Origin: Thiodiazotropha sp040506705
GTDB taxonomy: Bacteria; Pseudomonadota; Gammaproteobacteria; Chromatiales; Chromatiaceae
DNA length: 64,000 nt
Direction of reading: 5' to 3'
Assembly: GCA_040506705.1 (NCBI GenBank)
Contig: JBEVWG010000021.1
Coordinates: 1 to 64,000 of the forward strand
Shown here: one piece after another, positions 54,576 to 63,149 of the stretch
How the letters are laid out: each line of letters starts with the position of its first letter
Position numbering within the stretch: position 1 is the first letter of the stretch
Translations under genes and position numbers: made by a program
The notes under the pieces: generated by a model
The model's database searches: none
Seen by the model: the letters and a program-made list of their open reading frames with translations, nothing else
What the model was told of the DNA's origin: nothing

Positions 54576-54710
54576 GGTAATAACCTAAGTATCAATTTAA
54601 ACGGCTGCTGGCAGAGAGGTGTGGACCTCTGATTCATAGCTCTTTGTCAGCAGTCGTCTCTCATTGCGGGGAGGTGCCGTCAGAGCTTGAACAAGCCTGG
54701 TTTGGGATGG

Positions 54711-54731
54711 TATATCACAAATTGTGATATA
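54711..54731. promoter_or_regulatory. Perfect palindromic operator upstream of the DsrC-like gene
   Basis: Half-site TATATCACAA, central A, then its exact complement TTGTGATATA: a 21-bp perfect palindrome 93 bases ahead of the DsrC-like start. TCACAA/TTGTGA half-sites suit a winged-helix dimer, but no regulator gene is adjacent. Confidence 0.7.
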
Positions 54732-54823
54732 AAATCATAAATAATCATTTTTCATAAGAATGATTCTCTCCCATACTTTTGATCAATATTCGATTTTAAA
54801 CTTTTCATGAGGAGTTTGAGGCT

Positions 54824-55165
54824 ATGCATCAGACCGCTGTTGATCAATCTACTGCAGTATCCCCCGGGGTTCACTTCGACGAAGAGGGTTTTCTGCTCGA
54901 CCATCAAGTATGGAATGAAGAGGTAGCTCGCGATTTAGCCCGTGAAGAGGGTTTAGCGGACTTGGGTGAGCAACATTGGCAACTGCTTCACCATATCAGA
55001 GATCGTTACATAAATTTGGGTGCGTTACCCAATATGCGTCTTGTATGTCGTGCTACTGGAATCCCCAGACATAAGGTCCACCATCTGTTTGGAAGCTGCA
55101 TCAGTATCTGGCGGATTGCCGGGTTACCCGATCCGGGTGAGGAAGCAAAAAGTTATCTAAGCTGA
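54824..55165 (+). CDS. DsrC/TusE-like protein lacking the C-terminal cysteine, 113 aa
   Basis: DsrC-family fold: FDEEGFLLDHQVWNEEVARDLAREEGL, LGEQHWQLLHHIRDRY, LFGSCISIWRIAGLPDP. Active DsrC carries sulfur on the penultimate Cys of a flexible CV tail; here the tail is GEEAKSYLS with no cysteine. Cys75 and Cys92 remain, but Cys92 lies in SCISIWRIAG, a few residues off the normal second site. Such paralogs are thought to be regulatory rather than sulfur carriers. It follows a strong palindrome and ends at a hairpin terminator. GAGGAG is 9 nt upstream. Confidence 0.85.
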   Translation: MHQTAVDQSTAVSPGVHFDEEGFLLDHQVWNEEVARDLAREEGLADLGEQHWQLLHHIRDRYINLGALPNMRLVCRATGIPRHKVHHLFGSCISIWRIAGLPDPGEEAKSYLS

Positions 55166-55168
55166 AGA

Positions 55169-55195
55169 TCAGGGTGCGGCTGTGCCGCACCCTGA
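55169..55195. terminator. Hairpin terminator between convergent genes
   Basis: TCAGGGTGCGGC-tgt-GCCGCACCCTGA, a perfect 12-bp stem, 3 bases after the DsrC-like stop. There is no T-run, so it may act as a roadblock or mRNA stabiliser. Confidence 0.65.
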
Positions 55196-55225
55196 CAAGC
55201 CTGCCATACACATAATTCGGCATAT

Positions 55226-55996
55226 TTAGTTGCCGGATTGATAGGTTCGGTTACGTGATTCTATCAGTGTCTGGTACTCATCCGGCGCTATGATCTGTCT
55301 CAGGTCGATATAACTCCCACTTTCAAACTCCTTAAGTCGCAATAAGGTTTCCAGGATTCTTTCACCAGCCTGTAGTGGTGACAGGATAGTACCATCAACT
55401 CTTGCTTGCTGAAGTCGTTGTAGAGCTGGGTACTCATTGCTGTCCGCCTGGGTGCAAAGATAATCCATCATATCGGATTCAATAAGTCCCGGTGCGATGG
55501 ATGTAATGTGTGTATCTGGAAACTCATGGGCGTAGAGACGCCCCAGCATATTCAGCGCAGATTTTGAGAGTGCATAACCACCCCAGCCCTTATTGCCAAG
55601 CACGGCAGCTCCGGAAGAGAGAAGCAGTATCTGGTCGATTTGAATTCTGGAATTCAGTAACCAGTCCAGGATGATCTTGTTTGGCCAAAGATTGACATCC
55701 ATGACATGGCGTAACTCCTCCAGGGAGGTTCTGCTGATATGTTTTATCTCGCCTAACATGCCAGCGTTCAATACAACCAAGTCAAGCGTCTCAACTCCTG
55801 ACAGCAATTTATCCAGCATCTCTGGAATAGCGACAAAGTTTGTCAGGTCACATTGGATATCGAGTAGATCGCCCTGTAGATTACAGCCCCTCCGACTAAC
55901 GCCATGAACACGATATCCATGAGCCAGGAGTACTTCAGTGAGCCCATATCCGAGGCCACTGCTATTGCCTGTAATCAACGCATTTTTTTTAACCAT
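55226..55996 (-). CDS. Short-chain dehydrogenase/reductase, 256 aa
   Basis: ATG at 55996 (MVKKNALITGNSSGLG) is preferred to a TTG 18 bases earlier. NAD(P) site TGNSSGLGYGL, N in VLNAGMLG, catalytic Ser in LLLSSGAAV, Y-A-L-S-K (GYALSKSAL) and the PGLIESDMM loop are all in place. The VSRRGCNL stretch after the second strand suggests NADP. The substrate cannot be predicted. Stands next to the IPTL-CTERM gene on the same strand, 54 bases apart. Confidence 0.88.
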   Translation of the reverse strand: MVKKNALITGNSSGLGYGLTEVLLAHGYRVHGVSRRGCNLQGDLLDIQCDLTNFVAIPEMLDKLLSGVETLDLVVLNAGMLGEIKHISRTSLEELRHVMDVNLWPNKIILDWLLNSRIQIDQILLLSSGAAVLGNKGWGGYALSKSALNMLGRLYAHEFPDTHITSIAPGLIESDMMDYLCTQADSNEYPALQRLQQARVDGTILSPLQAGERILETLLRLKEFESGSYIDLRQIIAPDEYQTLIESRNRTYQSGN

Positions 55997-56050
55997 ATGG
56001 AAGCCAAAGTGCAAATTTCCAAAATTACCTATTCTATACCTTTAATCACA

Positions 56051-56956
56051 TCAACGGACTCTGCGCGAGGCTAGAAGTGACCCGAATACCAGGGTAAGCG
56101 TCAGCAACAGCATCAGACCGAATTGCGAAAGTGTAGGTATTGCAGTTGCCACAACTGCTACAGCAGCCATCGGCGTTACTGGCGCAGTTGCAACTGAAGG
56201 CGCGCCAGTGCCGTAAATATTAGTGGCAGTTACAGTAAATGTGTAAGGTGTTCCGTTGGTAAGACCAGGTACAGTGCATGATGTTGTTGCTGTTGTGCAA
56301 GTTGCACCGCCCGGTAAAGCAGTAACGGTGTAGCTGGTAATTGCAGCATCACCACTATCAACTGGTGCAGTCCAGCTTACAGTGACTGCACTATCTGCTG
56401 CAGTTCCTGACGCTGCGGTCGGTATATCAGGGGCAAAATTGAAGATAAAGGCAGAAATTTCTAATGTGGATACACCAGTACTCGCACTTTTACCGATAGC
56501 AAATATCAGTTGTTCACCTACAGCGACTGCTTGAGTGGCGGCGCCAGCGGCAGGTGCATTGTTGGCAACGGTTGTCGTTGCGCCTCCTGAAATGCCATAT
56601 AGAGCACTAAAGGTGTGATCGCCCACCTCTGTTACGTTGTAGTTAAAAGAAGCAGTGCCAGCACGGGTAGCCCCACCACCACCATTTGTATGTATATAAT
56701 TTGCGCCAATACTCGCGCAATTATTAGCTGTTGCCAAAGTGATATCTGTTGCCGTTTCAACAACACTGGATGAGCCGCAGCCAAAGACCTGGAAAGCTGC
56801 GGTCCAGTTTGCATTAGCAAACTCACCTGAAAAGTCATTGACCGCTGCATTGGCGGTTTCTAAAAGTGGAAGCAAAAAAAATATGGCTAAAAGAGACAGC
56901 GTTCTTTTATCAGATACTGCTCTATGAAAGTTGTGTGTGGATGTGGGTAAAAGCAT
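56051..56956 (-). CDS. IPTL-CTERM surface protein with FN3 domain, 301 aa
   Basis: The start at 56956 (MLLPTSTHNF) has AGGGA about 8 nt upstream. Signal peptide RTLSLLAIFFLLPLLETANA. The first domain (about 35-160) is Gly/Ala/Thr-rich and beta-like; a fibronectin type III domain (about 165-260) has AADSAVTVSWTAPVDSGD, ITSYTVTALPGGATC and TPYTFTVTATN. The tail AIPTLSQFGLMLLLTLTLVF plus basic RR is an IPTL-CTERM sorting signal, normally handled by an exosortase-like system that is not in this window. Probably an exported surface or matrix protein. Confidence 0.87.
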   Translation of the reverse strand: MLLPTSTHNFHRAVSDKRTLSLLAIFFLLPLLETANAAVNDFSGEFANANWTAAFQVFGCGSSSVVETATDITLATANNCASIGANYIHTNGGGGATRAGTASFNYNVTEVGDHTFSALYGISGGATTTVANNAPAAGAATQAVAVGEQLIFAIGKSASTGVSTLEISAFIFNFAPDIPTAASGTAADSAVTVSWTAPVDSGDAAITSYTVTALPGGATCTTATTSCTVPGLTNGTPYTFTVTATNIYGTGAPSVATAPVTPMAAVAVVATAIPTLSQFGLMLLLTLTLVFGSLLASRRVR

Positions 56957-57572
56957 TGGCATCATCCCTATGACTAAATGTTTTTCTAATCCAGGCCAAA
57001 CAATACCTGAAGTTATTGGGGCGGAAATCTAATTTTATTCTGATTTCTTAATGCTGGCGAGCTTTGATATTCGATAGTATCACCAGCTTCATCCTTATAT
57101 TAAGTATAGTTAGAGTATTTTATTGATGTTTAAATAATCAATAGTTCTACTGGCATAGTTGTAAGGGAGAAAATGGCATAAAAAAGGCGTGATGTCACAG
57201 TGCATTCCAATAATCTCATCTCCCCCAGCCTGGGTTTACCTACCAGAAGATTTTAAGTGCAGACTTAAAGCGCTGGAATTAATCTATTTTTTACTACCGT
57301 TTATTTTTAGGTGAATGCTTAACTCTAACATGGTGATAGTATTCGCTACTGTTTGAAAAAATCGTTTCTATAACAGTTTCAGAGTATGCCTTATCTCTTG
57401 CTCTTTTTCGGCTGATTAATTCAACGATGTTCGGTGCATTTCTGAAAATAGTACTATGCTCCTATCCATAAATTACGGCTGTGTAACAGGTTGGAATATT
57501 GAGATCAGGCTCGCATCTTAGACTAGGTCAACTTACTAAACTGGCGCCAAATTAATTGAGATGGAGAGGGAA
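56957..57572. other. Intergenic region
   Basis: About 615 bases between divergent genes. No repeat family copy, RNA gene or convincing ORF is seen. Confidence 0.45.
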
Positions 57573-57605
57573 ATGGAAACAACTATGAGGAAGGAGATAC
57601 TGTGA
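57573..57605 (+). CDS. Possible 10-residue leader peptide
   Basis: ATG 57573 after GAGAGGGA encodes METTMRKEIL and ends TGA 57603-57605, overlapping the GTG start (57602) of the next gene by the GTGA pattern. The size suggests translational coupling or a leader, but this may be chance. Confidence 0.3.
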   Translation: METTMRKEIL

Positions 57606-58363
57606 CTCTATTATCAACTTTGTTTACACTTGACCAGGCTGAGCAGAAGAGAAAAGAGTTGCAGGCAACGATAGAGCTTCAGCAACAGGTCGAAATTGCG
57701 TTTACCCTTGGGCGCTCGTCTGGGAGCAAATCAGAAGCGAAAATAAAAAGTAGTTCAGATAAGCACCTGAAGAGCCTGGTAGAGATGGGAGCAAGTATTG
57801 CAGATGAGTTGACCGATAAAGAGCTCTTTCATTTACAAGGGCTAACGCAACCTGCCACAGCTCGCCAGGTGGAAATTCTGAAGCATTTTAAGATGCCACG
57901 CTCATTGAGTGGAAACAAAACAATGGCAAATTATTACATCAGAAAGATATTTTCTGATGCTGAGAATATTAAAGAGTGGCAAAAACGCCCCCCCACATCA
58001 AGAGTTATGCAGGGATTGCTTTTTATGGATGGCGTTCTGGCTCGGGGTATGACTCAGCGTGAGGCACAATTGAAACTGAAAAAAACCGGTGCCAAAGATC
58101 CTGCGAAGTTCCTTGAGTGGAAACAGATAGAATATCTTTTCCTAGGGGTTAATGATCAAGTGACCCGCCAACAAAATGCCACCAGGAAAATTACCTGGAA
58201 ACGTTTTTATCACTACTATGATGAAGTATTAAGTTATGGTGTATCAAGCAATGAGGTCACTGTTGAGATGGTTCTAAGTCTGATTGTCAGTCAGCAGAGA
58301 AGTAATCTTGTACTCCCTAGTGCCTCTGCTTCTAATATGGGTGCGCTTTCCGCTTCAGTGTAG
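57602..58363 (+). CDS. Soluble protein of unknown function, 253 aa
   Basis: GTG 57602 has AAGGAG 5 nt upstream. The N-terminal third is a charged coiled-coil-like helix (LDQAEQKRKELQATIELQQQVEIAF). Centre and C-terminus are Lys-rich and helical (RQVEILKHFKMPRSLSGNKTMANYYIRK; MTQREAQLKLKKTGA), with WKRFYHYYDEVLS near the end. No signal, helix anchor or motif of a known family. Nucleic-acid binding is only a guess from the charge. Confidence 0.65.
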   Translation: MTLLSTLFTLDQAEQKRKELQATIELQQQVEIAFTLGRSSGSKSEAKIKSSSDKHLKSLVEMGASIADELTDKELFHLQGLTQPATARQVEILKHFKMPRSLSGNKTMANYYIRKIFSDAENIKEWQKRPPTSRVMQGLLFMDGVLARGMTQREAQLKLKKTGAKDPAKFLEWKQIEYLFLGVNDQVTRQQNATRKITWKRFYHYYDEVLSYGVSSNEVTVEMVLSLIVSQQRSNLVLPSASASNMGALSASV

Positions 58364-58370
58364 ACCACTG

Positions 58371-60242
58371 TTAATCTGTGGCTCTACTTAGAGGTAGACG
58401 CATGATGAAGGTCGTTCCAACCCCTTCTTCGGTCTCAAAGTAGAGTTCACCCTGATGTTTTCCAACGACAATATCTTGAGCAATTGCTAATCCTTGACCT
58501 GTCCCTCGCCCGACATCTTTGGTAGTAAAGAATGGGTTGAATACATGATCCTGTGCCTCCTTGGGTATTCCTGTGCCGGTATCGCTAATGCGTACTTCAG
58601 CATGATTTCCATCTAAGTTCGATGTAATGCTGATGACGCCTTTCTGCTCACGTTTGGCAGCTTCGATGGCATGGGACGCATTGACAATCATATTCAGAAT
58701 GACCTGAGAAATCTCACCAGCCAGACACTCTATATTCGGTAGATCGTCACTCAATTTCAGGTTCGTCTCCGCTACATATTTCCACTCGTTTTTACATACT
58801 GCCACTGCATTGCCGATAATTCTGTTTAAATCTGTAGCAACCATCTCTTTTGAACCAGGGTGAGCAAATTCTTTCATCGCTAAAACAATATCGGCAACTT
58901 GAGCTGAGCCACTGATAGATTGTTGTATGGCATTCGATGTCTCTTCACCAAGATAATCCAAGTCTATCTCTTCTATAATCTCTTTTGCGTTTTCCACTTC
59001 GGCTTTGAGATCTGGATGATCTGTCGCTTTTTGCATGAGTTTGAGATAGGCATTTAATAATCTATCGATATCTTCATGAGACTCCTTGAGAAACCTTAAA
59101 TTGTCACCGATATATTGGATGGGTGTGTTTATTTCATGAGCGATACCACCGGCTAATTGCCCCACAGCTTCCATTTTATGGGTCTGATTCAGCTCTCTTT
59201 CCAGGTGTCTGCGTTGCTCATCGGCTTTTTTTCGTTCTGAAATATCGTTAAAGGTGACAACAACGCCAATTTCTTCCTTCTCTCTTATCAGGGGAGAGAC
59301 TGAATAGGCAATATCCACCGCTCGGCCCTCCTTGTGAAAAAAAGTATCATCATAACCGGAACGGATTATTCCATCTGCTAGTGTTAGATTGATTGCAGAT
59401 TCTACCGAGTTATCTGGATCTGGGGTCTTATCACTATAAACCATTTTGCTAAACAGACTCCCCTCCATCTCTTGCGTGTTCCAACCCAGTAACCACTCAC
59501 TTTCAGGGTTTGAGAATTTAACTCTACCTTGTTCGTCTAACACTACAAATCCCTCACTCATACTCTTAGTGACATCACTGAGGAATTGTTCTTTCTCTTC
59601 CAGGTCGTCCTGTGTCTTTTTTAACATGAACCAGTGTTTGCGCAGCATGTGGATGAGAAAATTTGCGGTGAAAGAGATCACAATAAAGCCAGCAATGTGC
59701 AGAAATAACATGATCTGCTTTGCCTTGAGCTGCGAGGCAATTATTGGCTTAGCCATCACTTTTACGCTGATTCCACCACGTATATCACCTGCAGTTTTTC
59801 CCTCATATCCATGACAATTGAGACACTGCTCCTGCATGAAGACAGGGCCCATATATCTAAAAAACTCCGGCTCCTGCTGCAGAAATTCCTCAAAGATAAA
59901 TTTCGATCCCTTTTCGAATTGTTTGAGAGCGCCTGATTCCCATGGGTCAGCGAGATTTTCAGGATTCATTGGTTGCGCTGATACGGCACGATAGTGGATA
60001 TCTTTAACACTCTGTTTCTTGAGAAGGGTCGGATCATTTGCCATCAAAATGGGGTTGATCTTGGTGAGTCTGACCATCTCAAACATGATTTTTCCACGTT
60101 CGAAGGCAATCTCTTTTACAGACCGGTCAATTAGGGTGAAATTCCATATTAGGGAAAGGGAGGCTAAAAGCAGCCAAAAGATTATTGGGGATAACCAATA
60201 GTATTTTGATTGTAGTAGTCGAATCAGCATTACTGCGTCCAT
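58371..60242 (-). CDS. Histidine kinase with periplasmic c-haem sensor and PAS, 623 aa
   Basis: Two helices (about 18-38 and 178-200) enclose a periplasmic DUF3365/Tll0287-like domain with haem site C140-L-N-C143-H144 and PEFFRYMGPVFMQ. A PAS domain (about 215-335) and coiled coil follow, then the H-box GGIAHEINTPIQYIGDN, the N-box QVILNMIVNASHA, and G-boxes ISDTGTGIPKEA and GTGQGLAIAQDIV. c-haem in the sensor implies detection of redox state, NO or another small ligand. Its response regulator is not adjacent. Confidence 0.9.
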   Translation of the reverse strand: MDAVMLIRLLQSKYYWLSPIIFWLLLASLSLIWNFTLIDRSVKEIAFERGKIMFEMVRLTKINPILMANDPTLLKKQSVKDIHYRAVSAQPMNPENLADPWESGALKQFEKGSKFIFEEFLQQEPEFFRYMGPVFMQEQCLNCHGYEGKTAGDIRGGISVKVMAKPIIASQLKAKQIMLFLHIAGFIVISFTANFLIHMLRKHWFMLKKTQDDLEEKEQFLSDVTKSMSEGFVVLDEQGRVKFSNPESEWLLGWNTQEMEGSLFSKMVYSDKTPDPDNSVESAINLTLADGIIRSGYDDTFFHKEGRAVDIAYSVSPLIREKEEIGVVVTFNDISERKKADEQRRHLERELNQTHKMEAVGQLAGGIAHEINTPIQYIGDNLRFLKESHEDIDRLLNAYLKLMQKATDHPDLKAEVENAKEIIEEIDLDYLGEETSNAIQQSISGSAQVADIVLAMKEFAHPGSKEMVATDLNRIIGNAVAVCKNEWKYVAETNLKLSDDLPNIECLAGEISQVILNMIVNASHAIEAAKREQKGVISITSNLDGNHAEVRISDTGTGIPKEAQDHVFNPFFTTKDVGRGTGQGLAIAQDIVVGKHQGELYFETEEGVGTTFIMRLPLSRATD

Positions 60243-60571
60243 TTCTTCGTATCAGGTGGTGAGGGGTACCTGATGTTCTAGTCCAGCTTCATAAATAATA
60301 TAACGGTCTGATTAGATTTTACTTGAGAAACATATACGCCATTCAATTCCAATTAGTTTTCCGCTACTTTTTATGCGGTCTGAAATGGGTTTCAAAGTCA
60401 GCGCCATGTGCTGGTTTGCAGGCTTGATTGCTCGACTAGTAGGATATACGCCGGATGCTACGCGTAAATGAAAATATTCTTATAAAAAACGGGTAATTAG
60501 TGGCACAATCCTGTCGCAGAAAGTGTATGAAATGAGTGTTCCTTTTCCGTTACAAAGAGGCCAAATCTACC

Positions 60572-61312
60572 ATGTCTATGACACAAACTCAGGAATTGCA
60601 GCTCAATCACCGATCGGTAAGACGTTTTCTGGATAAACCGCTCAATCCTGGCCAACTCGAGGCGTTGATCCGTTGCGGTCAGGCTGCGGCAACTTCGAGC
60701 TTTATTCAGGCATATTCAGTTGTGCGGGTGACACGGCCAGAGGTTAGGTCGGCTATCGCAACGGCTGCTGGGGGGCAGATTTGGATAGAGAAGGCTGCAG
60801 AATTTCTGGTATTTTGTGCTGACTTGCGTCGTATCAACAGGGCCTGTCAAAGCAGAGAGATGGGTGAACTGGAGGGGTACAGTGAGCACAGCTTGGCTGC
60901 AGTCATTGATGTCGCGTTAATGGCGCAGAATCTGATTTTGGCGGCAGAGTCTCAAGGCTTGGGGGGTGTCTTTATCGGCGGCATTCGCAATCAACCGGAG
61001 ATCATTGTGGAACAACTCAGTCTGCCTCACTGGGTAACGCCACTATTTGGAATGTGTCTGGGCTGGCCGGATTCAAATAGTGAGGTAAAACCAAGGATGC
61101 CTGTAGATTGTATTCTGCATCAGGATCAGTATCAGGATATAGCACCAGATCGAATGGCAGAATACGATCAACAGATGTCAGATTATTATGCAGCGCGTGG
61201 TACCAATATAAAAATAACAGATTGGTCTAATGCCACGGCGAATGCCGTACAAGGTAAGAAGAGGGCGCATATGCTCGATTTTCTGCGAGCCAGAGGATTT
61301 TTTGTCTGTTAG
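60572..61312 (+). CDS. NfsA-like FMN oxidoreductase, 246 aa
   Basis: ATG 60572 is preferred to 60536; AGAGG lies 11 nt upstream. NfsA/FRP family signs: LNHRSVRRFLDKPLNPGQLE (FMN phosphate), AATSSFIQAYSVVRV, DVALMAQNLILAAESQGLGGVFIGGIRNQP, and a MCLGWPD loop. The C-terminal helix (MSDYYAARGTN, MLDFLRARGFFV) is typical. Uses NADPH to reduce nitro or quinone compounds, possibly in oxidative stress defence. Monocistronic. Confidence 0.88.
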   Translation: MSMTQTQELQLNHRSVRRFLDKPLNPGQLEALIRCGQAAATSSFIQAYSVVRVTRPEVRSAIATAAGGQIWIEKAAEFLVFCADLRRINRACQSREMGELEGYSEHSLAAVIDVALMAQNLILAAESQGLGGVFIGGIRNQPEIIVEQLSLPHWVTPLFGMCLGWPDSNSEVKPRMPVDCILHQDQYQDIAPDRMAEYDQQMSDYYAARGTNIKITDWSNATANAVQGKKRAHMLDFLRARGFFVC

Positions 61313-62000
61313 CATCTTTTTATGCCACCTGTTTCAGGGCCAATAAAATAGATTTATCACTACCATCCCAAGATAATTCTCGGCTTCACAAGGATCAATA
61401 ATACAAACTTTAAGATCAGGGTAGGGTGGGGCCATGCCCCACCAAAATAGCGATAGAGACCTGCTCAATGTGGGTGAATGGGATAGAACTTAAATGGCTA
61501 TAGAGCCAGCTATATTCTATTTTTCAGTTTATCCGGTGGGGCATGGCCCCACCCTACGCATATGTTTAACTACGAAGGGATATGGCAAATAGCCGATGTA
61601 ATTATCCCGCACATTTAAGATCAGGGTAGGGTGGGGCCATGCCCCACCAAAATAGCGATAGAGGCCTGCTCAATATGGGTGAATGGGATAGAACTTAAAT
61701 GGTTATAGAGCCAGCTATATTCTATTTTTCAGTTTATCCGGTGGGGCATGGCCCCACCCTACGCATATGTTGAACCGCGAAGGGATATGGCAAATAGCCG
61801 ATGCAATTATCCTGCACATTTAAGATCAGGGTAGGGTGGGGCCATGCCCCACCAAAATAGCGATAGAGACCCGCTCAATGTGGGTAAATGAATTAATTTT
61901 AGGCATATTATTACTGATTTTCTGATAAGTCCTGGCTACTAACTGTTAAAGTGGCGATATTTGCGATACTTTATTCGAATATCCAATCTGTAGCTTGAAA
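61313..62000. repeat. Intergenic region with 205-bp tandem array
   Basis: About 690 bases without a gene, dominated by the array at 61411-61888. Confidence 0.6.
61411..61888. repeat. 205-bp tandem repeat carrying paired REP palindromes
   Basis: About 2.3 units with an exact 205-base period: TAAGATCAGGG starts at 61411, 61616 and 61821. Each full unit holds a forward REP (61422, 61627, 61832) and an inverse REP (61535, 61740) separated by about 90 bases of unique spacer (CGATAGAG..., CAGCTATATTCTATTTTTC), so the array contains five REP copies. Units differ by single bases. Confidence 0.95.
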
Positions 62001-63149
62001 ATGAATAGAGTCTTCTCCAGCGTTCATCTAGATACGAGCGGGACACTCAAAGGTCTCAGGGGATGTCTAGAAGCGGCTATAAATAGTGGTGCACAGGGTT
62101 TACTGCTATTGATTGGCAGTACAAGTGCCATCGACATTAAGACCCTGCCTGATCTATTGCATGCATTGCCTGTTCCTGCGGTTGGTGTGGTTGTGCCAGG
62201 GGTAATCCTTGGGGATGAATCATACGAAAGTGGCATATTGGTATGTGGTTTAACATCAACTTCTATCGCCTATGTGGTACCTGACATTACCCGATCAGAG
62301 AGCGCTCTCAATCGAGATATCTCAAAAATATTAGTTGCCAACCAAAATAGATCAAGCGTATTGATTGTTATTGATGGTCTATCCAAAGGGGTGGATAACT
62401 TTGTAACCACACTGCATGATTGTATAGGACCCAATGTCGAGGTAATTGGTGCAGGCTGCGGCTATATCGATTTTTCTTCACGTCCAAATATCGTCACACC
62501 TGAAGGATTGATCTCTAATGCAGCGCTATTGTTATTCAGCACCATGTCGCTGACTACCTCTGTCCGACATGGATGGGAAAGGGTTGAGGGGCCCTTTTTA
62601 GTGACTGATGCGACCGATAATCTGATACATCAGATTAATTATCAGCCCGCTTTTCCATTCTACATGAACATTGTCGCCCAACATCTTGGTCATTCAGTGG
62701 AGGTTGAGGCGTTCAGTGATCTGGCTAATCACTATCCTTTCGGAATGGAACAGCTGGATAGTGAGTTTCTTGTACGTGACCCGGTAAACCGTGTCGGCAA
62801 CTCCATAGTATGTGCCGGAGCTGTTCCTACTGACGCAATGGTATATCTGCTTCATTCCAATCGGGATGATCTGATCGATGCTGCGGGAACTGCAGCGCTC
62901 AATCTGTGTAATCGCTACTCCAATCGCTATAGCTCGGAAGATGGTCTGATTGTGTTTGTGATCGACTGTATCTCCCGGCGAATGGTGTTGGGTGATGATT
63001 TCAGTGATGAGCTGGCAGTTATCCGGCGAAATCTGCCTAAAAGCATTTCTGTACTGGGTATTCTCTCTGTCGGTGAAATTGCCAACTCCGACCAGGGGGG
63101 GATCCAGTGGCTGAATAAAACCACAGTGATTGCTGGATTGGCGAAATGA
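62001..63149 (+). CDS. FIST-domain signal protein, 382 aa
   Basis: ATG 62001 is preferred to TTG 61995. FIST_N (about 5-205) has INSGAQGLLLLIGSTSAIDI, GVVVPGVILGDESYESG and VEVIGAGCGYIDFSSRP; FIST_C (from about 210) has FPFYMNIVAQHLG, EFLVRDPVNRVGNSIVCAGAVP and SVLGILSVGEI. FIST domains are thought to bind small ligands such as amino acids. The stop overlaps the ATG of a diguanylate cyclase (ATGA), so the two form a sensor-output pair. No signal peptide. Confidence 0.87.
   Translation: MNRVFSSVHLDTSGTLKGLRGCLEAAINSGAQGLLLLIGSTSAIDIKTLPDLLHALPVPAVGVVVPGVILGDESYESGILVCGLTSTSIAYVVPDITRSESALNRDISKILVANQNRSSVLIVIDGLSKGVDNFVTTLHDCIGPNVEVIGAGCGYIDFSSRPNIVTPEGLISNAALLLFSTMSLTTSVRHGWERVEGPFLVTDATDNLIHQINYQPAFPFYMNIVAQHLGHSVEVEAFSDLANHYPFGMEQLDSEFLVRDPVNRVGNSIVCAGAVPTDAMVYLLHSNRDDLIDAAGTAALNLCNRYSNRYSSEDGLIVFVIDCISRRMVLGDDFSDELAVIRRNLPKSISVLGILSVGEIANSDQGGIQWLNKTTVIAGLAK

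Noticed and set aside
61411..61888. CRISPR array
   Set aside because: Repeats are 22-bp palindromes in a 205-bp unit with nearly identical spacers, and no cas genes are present.
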